Source: Galbula dea | Lineage: Eukaryota > Chordata > Aves > Piciformes > Galbulidae | DNA: 64,000 bases | Reading direction: 5' to 3' | Assembly (NCBI GenBank): GCA_013399015.1 | Contig: VWZX01000229.1 | Coordinates: 14,563-78,562 of the forward strand | Shown here: in pieces, positions 58,101-64,000 of the stretch | Numbering within the stretch: the first letter of the stretch is position 1 | Layout: every line of letters begins with the position of its first letter | Notes under the pieces: model-generated | Told to the model about the DNA's origin: nothing | The model's database searches: none | What the model saw: the letters and a program-made list of their open reading frames with translations, nothing else | Translations under genes and position numbers: made by a program

Positions 58101-60658
58101 TTTATTATGTCCGTCATTACCAAAAATGACACATACTGTGACATAAGCTATTTCAGCTCCAGAGACTTAACATATTAACAGACTAATTTTTGAGCATTTC
58201 ATTTTAACAATAATAAATTGAAATAAATGAAATTAAGAATGGATTTATTGAAATGTTACCTTAACTCTATTAAATAATCTTTTGAAGAAATTAAGTAATA
58301 GTATATGTGCAGACACATTCTCTTATTCTCTGCAGGAATATATTTTTTTCAATATTCCTATTAAGAGTACTTATGTGCATAGTGGGATTTTTAATAGTCT
58401 CATAGAATTTTTTAGAACTGATTATTCTGAACCAATTTTAATGAAGGATGGCTTTATTCCCTGTGTAAAGATAAACAACGTAAGTGGCTTTAACAAGGGT
58501 TTTTAGTAACTAACAGCTCACTCTGATTTCATTCAGTTTCGATTTCATAAAGACTTTTCAAAAGAGGTAAATATGAACCCGAGTCAATATAAACATTTTT
58601 ATTATTATTTTAGTAAGTGGTCTCTGTGTGATAACAGCTCTTTTAAAATATTAGTTTGGTATAAAAAGTCATATTAAAATGTCTGTAAAACATTAACAGT
58701 TAATTAGGAAAGCTAAAAATAACCAGCAGAATATTTGGTTATTCCACATTTAATTTTCTGTCTGAGCATGTTAGTAAAACTGGTTAAAAATATTTCAGTT
58801 CTGTATTCCTGCATAGAAGTTTCCAAATACGCTCTTGTGAAGATCTGTTTCATGAATGATGTAAACAAAACTTCCAGTATACCGAGTAAAATTAATACTA
58901 CATTTGTAACTGTAAACATCATGATTCTGAAATTGCATGATGAGTATGATTCTAATCTACCTGGAACACAGAAACAAATCACATCTAACAAATATCTGAT
59001 CCAAACCTGATTATCACCATCATATGCTGTAAGAGGTACCAGTCAAACAAATTACAGTAAAACCAAAAAACAAATCCAACAACAAATTAAAAAACCAAAA
59101 TACTAAAAGAAACAGAAAGATGATTAATATAGTCATAAAAAAGTGGAAAACAGGAAAATTCTGAAAAATTCTCAATTATTTTCAATAAATTTATGTACAA
59201 GCAAAATACTGTTGGTGAGACATAATTTTTGGTTGCTATCCTGATAAATCTTTTGCAGTACCTTATGTTAAATTAAGGTCTTTCTCTTTAAATAGTAAAA
59301 ATTAAGACTTGTTTTCCTTAAAAATCCTTTAAATCCTTAATTTAGAGTTTGAGTATCTTCTCACCTCAAAATACTATGGAGAAATTTTAAACCTGCACAA
59401 TTTTTTTTCTTCAGAGTAATTGTAATTATTTACTGCAATATCATTCCTACAAAGCATTGATTTTTTCAAAGTATCAATTTTTATCTTACTGCCTAAAAAT
59501 GTCCCAAATAAATCTGAAGAAGAGGAAAATGTTAGTGTTGTTGTCAGCTTTGGCAGGCCTGCTTTTAAAAAACACACACTGTGTTCCAGAATATACTTCA
59601 GGCCTTTGTCCTGCTTTAGAGCATTGCTCTGATCTGAAAAAAGAATAGATGCCAACTTTGAAAGTGAGCACTAGACAAATACATAATTCTATTTTGAATT
59701 TCTTTGTCTTGGATTGGAACTCTAACGTGTAAACCCCATGCTCACAGATGATGCCTGTATCAGTGCTCGAGTATCTCAGTGTCATTTGTATGCTCCTTTT
59801 AGCTACCAGAACAACAACAACAACAACAAAAATTAGAACTTCAGTCTGACTTCTGTTACTTGAAAAATATAAAAGCCAATGTTCTCACATATGTGCCCAA
59901 AATTAGGCACCAACTAGTATGACTTATGTAAATGCTGGCACTGGCTCAGTTCAGAGGAAGAAGCAAATGCTCAGAAGCTGTAAAAATGAGGCCACTTTGT
60001 TTACATCTGCCCTACATGTTCGAGTATTGTTTGTTTACTTTTATAAAGCCCTGCCTTGGTACAGCAAATTATTCTGCATATGTGGACCTGTTGATAAAAG
60101 CAGAAAAAGAAGAAAAAAATTAAACCTGAAGAAAAATATTAATCCGTAGTAAAGAATTTCTCAAGAGATTGTCTCTCTGCTTGTATTCGTTCTTCCTTTC
60201 TGCATTTGTTGTCATGAGATCAAAATATATCACATACTATCTATGTCTGCCAAATATAAATTTGAAGAATAGTCATTCTTTTGTCTCCAAATGACTGACA
60301 AAGTAAAATAAAAAAATATTTTTGTATATTAAATTATTTTACACTTTAGGGTTTTTAAGTGAAAATACAACACAACCTGCACTTATCTGTGGTAACTTTT
60401 ATAATTCCTTATAATATAATTTTATAATTCCTTATAATATAATGTAAATTTAGTTGTCTTATTCTGCATAGAGCCCACTGATTTTGATATAATGTGGCCA
60501 TTTTATTTTGATCTTTATTTTCATTGGACTAAATATTACCCATCTTTTGTAAGACCAATGTATATATAAATAGATTGCTATGTTTTCCAGTTCAAGAGAC
60601 TTAAGAAAATAATTGAGGTACACTCATAAAATTTTCTACATCATTGTTAAGACTACCT
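55171..60658. other. AT-rich DNA with low-complexity tracts, no gene seen
   Basis: Holds GGTT/GATT-rich repeats (56657-56730), an 11-bp GCATAATAGGT doublet (about 57221-57243), a CAA microsatellite (59812-59829), and the 23-bp duplication at 60397-60442. Open frames at 58282-58506, 58735-59010 and 59374-59785 have no recognisable motif. Confidence 0.5.
60397..60442. repeat. 23-bp perfect tandem duplication
   Basis: The unit starting TTTTATAATTCCTTATAATA occurs at 60397-60419 and again at 60420-60442 without change. Confidence 0.93.
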
Positions 60659-60997
60659 GGTGGTAGAGTTGCTCTTTATGTGAGAAAGCAACTAGAATGT
60701 ATTGAATTTTGTCCAGGGGTGAATGAGGGGCGGGTTGAAAGTTGATATATACAGGAGGAGTTAGAAATCCATGTGTGGTCAAGAGGTTATGAACCGGTGG
60801 CAATTACAGAGATATGGTGGGACAGTTCAGATGGTGGGACTGGAATGTGGTCGTGGATGGCTATGTTTGTTTTAGGAAAGATAGGTCAACAAGGTGAGGT
60901 GGGGGAGTTGCTCTTTATGTGAGAGAGCAACTAGGATGTATCAAGTTCCATCCGGGTGTGAATGAGGGGCAAGTTGAGAGTTTATGGGTGCAAATAA
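60659..60997 (+). repeat. Duplicated endonuclease segment within CR1
   Basis: GAGTTGCTCTTTATGTGAGA and the following bases to AGTTTATGG-like sequence occur at about 60663-60757 and again at about 60906-60978, diverged by several substitutions. Between them lies sequence that belongs before the duplicated part (VAITEIWWDSSDG). The order is therefore later, earlier, later, as from a 5' rearrangement during insertion or two stacked CR1 copies. Confidence 0.75.
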
Positions 60998-61557
60998 GGG
61001 AGCAGGCTAGCATGGGTGATACTGTTGTGGGTATCTATTACAAGCCACCTGATCAGGATGAGGAAGTTGATGAGGCTTTCTCCAGGCAGCTGACAGTGGC
61101 CTCGCAATCACAGGCCCTGGTTCTTATTGGGGATTTTAACTACCCAGATATTTACTGGAAGGCGTACTCAGCCAGGCATTCTGAGCCCAGGAGGTTCCTC
61201 CAATGCATTGATGATAACTTCTTGATGCAAGTGGTGGATGAGCCTACTAGGAGGGGAGTGCTGCTGGACCTGATACTCACTAAGAAGGAGGGTCTGCTTG
61301 AAAAAGTAGAGGTTGAGGGCAACCTTGGCTGCAGTGACCATGAGATGGTAGAATTCAGGATCTTGTGTGGTAGGAACAGGATACCTAGTAGGACTACACC
61401 CCTAGACTTCAATAGGGTCAACTTTGATCTTTTCAAGAAATTGGTAGGGGAAATCTCATGGGACAGGGTACTTGAAGATAAAGGGGCCCAAGAGAGTTGG
61501 TTTAACTTTCAAGGACCACTTTTTCCAAGCTCAAGATCAGAGGATCCCAACACATAG
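60907..61557 (+). pseudogene. CR1 ORF2 endonuclease, C-terminal two thirds, frame open
   Basis: The frame reads GVALYVREQLGCIKFHPGVN, EGQVESLWVQIREQASMGDT, VVGIYYKPPDQDEEVDEAFS, ALVLIGDFNYPDIYW (catalytic Asp-Phe-Asn kept), RRFLQCIDDNFLMQVVDEPT, LLDLILTKKEGLL and the SDHEMVEFRIL segment with the Asp-His pair kept, ending after a frameshift at about 61500 (stop 61555-61557). The N-terminal catalytic Asn/Glu part is only present in the rearranged stretch upstream (AITEIWWD). It cannot be a complete endonuclease. Confidence 0.92.
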
Positions 61558-61813
61558 AAAATCGAGGAGGGGAGCCAGGAGACCTGCTTGGTTAAGTAGG
61601 GAAGTGCTGGGCAAGCTGAAGTGGAAGAAGAGATTCTACAGATCATGGAAGGAGGGGCTGACTACCTGGGAAGAGTACAAGACTGTTGTCAGAGGTTGCA
61701 GGGAGGCAATTAGGAAAGCTAATGCCTCTCTGGAATTAAACATTGCAAGGGAGGTCAAGGACAATAGGAAGGGCTTCTTCAACTACATTGCAGGAAAAAC
61801 TAGTGACACATGA
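61472..61813 (+). pseudogene. CR1 ORF2 linker between endonuclease and polymerase
   Basis: In the frame adjacent to the endonuclease: KDHFFQAQDQRIPTHRKSRR, GARRPAWLSREVLGKLKWKK, FYRSWKEGLTTWEEYKTVVR, ANASLELNIAREVKDNRKGF and FNYIAGKTSD. It is in a +1 relation to the preceding frame (overlap 61472-61557) and stops at 61811-61813. Typical of CR1 ORF2. Confidence 0.9.
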
Positions 61814-62323
61814 TATAAAGAAGGTGGAATTACTGAAATCCTTCTTTGTCTCTGTCTGCACTGTTAGAGACTGTGCTCAGGAGCCTCCAACCCCTGAGCT
61901 CCAAATAACATTAGGATAATGGAAGAGTTTTCCTTGGTTGATGAGGACTGGGTTAGGGAGCTGTTAAGCCACCTGGACATTCATAAATTCATGGGACCTG
62001 ATGGGACACACCCACGGGTGCTGTGGGCGCTGGCAGAAGTCATTGCCAGGCCCCTCTCCATCNGTGACACATGATATAAAGAAGGTGGAATTACTGAAAT
62101 CCTTCTTTGTCTCTGTCTGCACTGTTAGAGACTGTGCTCAGGAGCCTCCAACCCCTGAGCTCCAAATAACATTAGGATAATGGAAGAGTTTTCCTTGGTT
62201 GATGAGGACTGGGTTAGGGAGCTGTTAAGCCACCTGGACATTCATAAATTCATGGGACCTGATGGGACACACCCACGGGTGCTGTGGGCGCTGGCAGAAG
62301 TCATTGCCAGGCCCCTCTCCATC
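61803..62323. other. Exact 260-bp duplicate around a single N (assembly artefact)
   Basis: Bases 61803-62062 and 62064-62323 are identical as far as I can read, separated only by N at 62063. This is what remains when two overlapping contig ends are joined without merging. Real sequence probably has one copy. Confidence 0.85.
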
Positions 62324-62636
62324 ATCTTTAGTAAGTCCTGGGGAACAGGAGAGGAGCCTGGGGGTTGGAGGAAGTCAAATGTCACTCCAGTCCTCAAAAA
62401 GGGCAAGAAGGAGGAGCCTGGTAACAATAGACTGGTCAGCCTCACCTCCATCCCTGGAAAGGTGATGGAACACTTTATCCTTGACTCTGTCTCTAGGCAT
62501 ATCAAGGATAAGGGGGTCATTGGGAGAAGTAAGCATGGTTTTACCAAGGGGAAGTCATGTTTGACCAACCTGAGAGCCTTTTATGAAGACATAACCAGGT
62601 GGATAGATGAGGGTAGGGCAGTGGATGTGGTTTATC
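62180..62636 (+). pseudogene. CR1 ORF2 reverse transcriptase, N-terminal part, cut at an N
   Basis: The frame reads EEFSLVDEDWVRELLSHLDI, HKFMGPDGTHPRVLWALAEV, IIFSKSWGTGEEPGGWRKSN, VTPVLKKGKKEEPGNNRLVS, LTSIPGKVMEHFILDSVSRH, SKHGFTKGKSCLTNLRAFYE and WIDEGRAVDVVY, then ends at the N at 62637. The next residues in a CR1 would be the first catalytic block (HDFSKAFDTVSH as in the 25541 copy). Everything up to and beyond the FADD box is missing at the gap. Confidence 0.92.
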
Positions 62637-62637
62637 N
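62637..62637. other. Assembly gap (single N) replacing the CR1 catalytic core
   Basis: The flanks belong to positions about 0.4-0.5 kb apart in the CR1 ORF2 (compare the 25541 copy, where DVVY continues into HDFSKAFDTVSH). The N therefore probably stands for unresolved sequence or a misjoin between CR1 copies. Confidence 0.75.
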
Positions 62638-63172
62638 TCCCATGTATTAGTCTAGGTTGGGGGCTGAGCTGTTGGAGAGCAGTGAAGGGGAAAGGGACCT
62701 GGAGGTCCTGGTAGATGGAAGGATGACCATGAGCCAGCAGTGTGCTCTTGTGGCCAGGAGGGCCAATGGGATTCTGGGGTGCATTAGAAGGCTTGTGGCT
62801 AGTAGGTCAAGAGAGGTTCTTCTTCCTCTTTACTCTACCCTGGTGAGGCCACATCTGGAATCTTGTGTCCAGTTCTAGGCCCCTCAGTTGAAGAGGGATA
62901 GGGCACTGCTGGAAAGAGTCCAGCACAGAGCCACAAAGATGATGAAAGGGCTGGAACATCTTCCTTATGAGGAAAGGCTGAGGGAGCTGTGTCTCTTTAG
63001 CTTGGAGAAGAGGAGGCTAAGGGGTGACCTCATCTATGGTTTTAAATATGGGAAGGGTGTGTGTCAGGAGGATGGGGTCAGGCTCTTCTCGGTGAAGCTC
63101 AGTGACAGGACAAGGGGCAATGGTTGTAAGCTGAAGCATAGGATGTTCCGTGTGAATACAAAAAATATTTAG
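62638..63172 (+). pseudogene. CR1 ORF2 C-terminal region
   Basis: Starts with PMY (the NPMY segment far downstream of DVVY), then LLESSEGERDLEVLVDGRMT, LVARRANGILGCIRRLVASR, LPLYSTLVRPHLESCVQF, a nonsense codon at about 62876 (TAG for Trp), LLERVQHRATKMMKGLEHLP and LFSLEKRRLRGDLIYGFKYG. A small deletion at about 63165 breaks the end. Non-coding 3' UTR follows to 63359. Confidence 0.92.
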
Positions 63173-63359
63173 AGTTCAGGTGTCGGAGCACTGGAACAGA
63201 CTGCCCAGAGGGGTTGTGGAGTCTCCTTCTCTGGAGATGTTCAAAACCCATCTGGATGTGTTTCTCTGTTTTCTACTCTAGGGAATCCTGCTGTGGCAGG
63301 GTGTTTGGATTAGATGGTCTTTTGAGGTCCCTTCCAACACTTAACATTCTGTGATTATG

Positions 63360-63732
63360 TTTTCCCCGTAAGAACTTCCTCCTTACCTTGTGGTATTGTA
63401 GAATTGAAGTAAAATTTGCAGTACATTACCTCTTTCAGTTTCATTGATTTTTTTTCTGTATGAAAACATGAAGTCACCAGCAGTCTTTTGGTATGCTGTG
63501 GTGAATGTCTCAGCTACATTCAGAACTACAAATTGCAGCCGGTCTAAACGGCCAGGAACTAGGAGATGAGAGGGTGTTAAGAGAACCATTTATTTAACTT
63601 TTAGGTTTTCCCTTACTATTTCAAGATTTGATGAAAAAGATCTGTAAGGGAGTTGCATAAAATCCAACTTTTTTTGTAGCGTAGATGAAAATTATAATAC
63701 CTTTCCTATGTTTTTAACTTTTGCAGAGGAGG
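63360..63732. other. Spacer between CR1 and ERV, no feature seen
   Basis: AT-rich sequence without recognisable gene or repeat. Confidence 0.5.
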
Positions 63733-63909
63733 TGTCCTGGTTTGGGTTAGAATGTCCTGGTTTGGGTTAGAACTGAATTAATTCTGTTCAGTGACTTTAT
63801 TTTCTAAAAGGTATTCCATCCCATATACATCATATTAGTATCAGGTTTCCCCGCCCCCCACCCCACCTTGCCAGAGCTGCCTGCTAAACCGAATTTAACA
63901 CGACAATTT
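63733..63909 (+). mobile_element. ERV 5' LTR, short, with duplicated 5' end
   Basis: TGTCCTGGTTTGGGTTAGAA occurs twice head to tail (63733-63752, 63753-63772). From the second copy the sequence aligns with the start of the 54684 LTR (TTCTGTTCAGTGACTTTATT; TATTCCATCCCATATACATC). It then departs near 63840 into a C-rich block (CCCCGCCCCCCACCCCACC) and ends ...GAATTTAACACGACAATTT immediately before the primer binding site. About 177 bases is much shorter than the 487-base relative, so U3/R sequence is probably deleted. It is the left end of a provirus or fragment whose interior lies outside the window. Confidence 0.75.
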
Positions 63910-63965
63910 TGGCACCCAACGTGGGGCTCGAACCCACGACCCTGGGATTAAGAGTCCCATGCTCT
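63910..63965 (+). other. Lysine-tRNA primer binding site extended to 56 nt
   Basis: TGGCACCCAACGTGGGGC (63910-63927) is the 18-nt site complementary to the 3' end of tRNA-Lys(CUU), including the non-genomic CCA, with one mismatch (A for G at the fourth base). The match does not stop there: the reverse complement continues through the T-loop (GGTTCGAG, 63927-63934), variable region and anticodon stem, with CTT at 63950-63952, to GAGCATGGGAC-like sequence ending at 63965. The anticodon stem is the GGGA/TCCC version known among tRNA-Lys(CUU) isodecoders. Homology ends abruptly before the D-arm 5' half. It is not a tRNA gene: the 5' half is missing and CCA is encoded. Confidence 0.85.
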
Positions 63966-64000
63966 CGTTGTGGTTAGAGTGGCTTTGCCGACCCTGACCC
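63966..64000 (+). other. ERV leader start, cut by the window edge
   Basis: GTTAGAGTGGCTTTGCCGAC and neighbouring bases do not match tRNA-Lys and presumably begin the untranslated leader of the provirus. Nothing else can be said. Confidence 0.4.

Larger units (their letters stand above)
60659..63359 (+). mobile_element. CR1 LINE, best-preserved ORF2 copy, with assembly flaws
   Basis: The copy starts within the endonuclease, repeats about 95 bases of it (see separate entry), and runs through the endonuclease C-terminus, linker, reverse-transcriptase N-terminal part, an N at 62637, the ORF2 C-terminus and the 3' UTR to a tail at about 63359. Two single Ns (62063, 62637) mark assembly gaps. One lies between exact 260-base duplicates, and the other replaces the whole catalytic core. 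The long open frames show it is the youngest CR1 here, of the same subfamily as the 25541, 44268 and 50172 copies. Confidence 0.93.

Noticed and set aside
59374..59785. Overlapping minus-strand frames of 93 and 99 codons
   Set aside because: No motif; both are open by chance in AT-rich sequence.
59812..59829. CRISPR-like or regulatory repeat
   Set aside because: It is a simple CAA microsatellite without spacers.
61803..62323. A genuine segmental duplication in CR1
   Set aside because: Exact identity and the single N at the boundary fit an assembly overlap better than a biological duplication.
63910..63965. A minus-strand tRNA-Lys gene
   Set aside because: The 5' half of the tRNA (acceptor 5' strand and most of the D-arm) is absent, CCA is encoded, and it directly follows an LTR. 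It is a primer binding site.

Overview
The window looks like avian nuclear DNA: AT-rich intergenic or intronic sequence carrying many copies of the CR1 LINE, the dominant retrotransposon of birds, plus several endogenous-retrovirus LTRs. I found no host protein-coding gene, rRNA, functional tRNA gene or CRISPR. Essentially every recognisable protein segment is retrotransposon debris: the CR1 ORF1 esterase, CR1 ORF2 endonuclease and reverse transcriptase, and the reverse-transcriptase C-terminus of a second LINE of RTE type. CR1 copies are recognised by the ORF2 protein and by the 3' end, a TTGGACTAGATGATCTTT-like stretch followed by an ATTCTGTG/ATTCTATG octamer tail.

Layout. Positions 1-4142 are a head-to-tail cluster of CR1 pieces on the + strand, followed by a minus-strand copy at 4530-5262. 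Unique AT-rich DNA runs to an ERV LTR at 11296-11922, itself carrying a CR1 scrap. A minus CR1 (13262-13822) is followed by the longest CR1 that keeps both ORF1 and ORF2 (14345-17945) and a purine-rich repeat (to about 18345). An LTR-like promoter region lies near 20331-20900. A CR1 at 22612-24459 is split by an antisense LTR-like insert with flanking duplications. Another CR1 follows at 25541-26743. At 29840-30958 a + CR1 sits inside an older minus CR1. From 31 to 44 kb only faint old CR1-like relics and one LTR-like stretch are visible.

At 44268-46036 a CR1 is followed by an unrelated RTE-clade LINE fragment with an undamaged reading frame. Three LTRs cluster at 52170-55170; two have exact target-site duplications (6 bp CACAGC, 5 bp GTATG). 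The last 3.4 kb holds the best-preserved CR1 (60659-63359), marred by two assembly Ns, one between exact 260-bp duplicates. The window ends with the start of an ERV: a short LTR whose primer binding site continues into a 56-nt antisense copy of tRNA-Lys(CUU).

The most interesting observations are the tRNA-derived extended primer binding site at 63910-63965, the RTE-type LINE fragment at 45416-46036 (a class known in birds mainly through horizontally transferred AviRTE), the dated nesting of elements, and a shared motif in four LTRs. LTR and LINE family names rest on remembered consensus sequences and were not searched.
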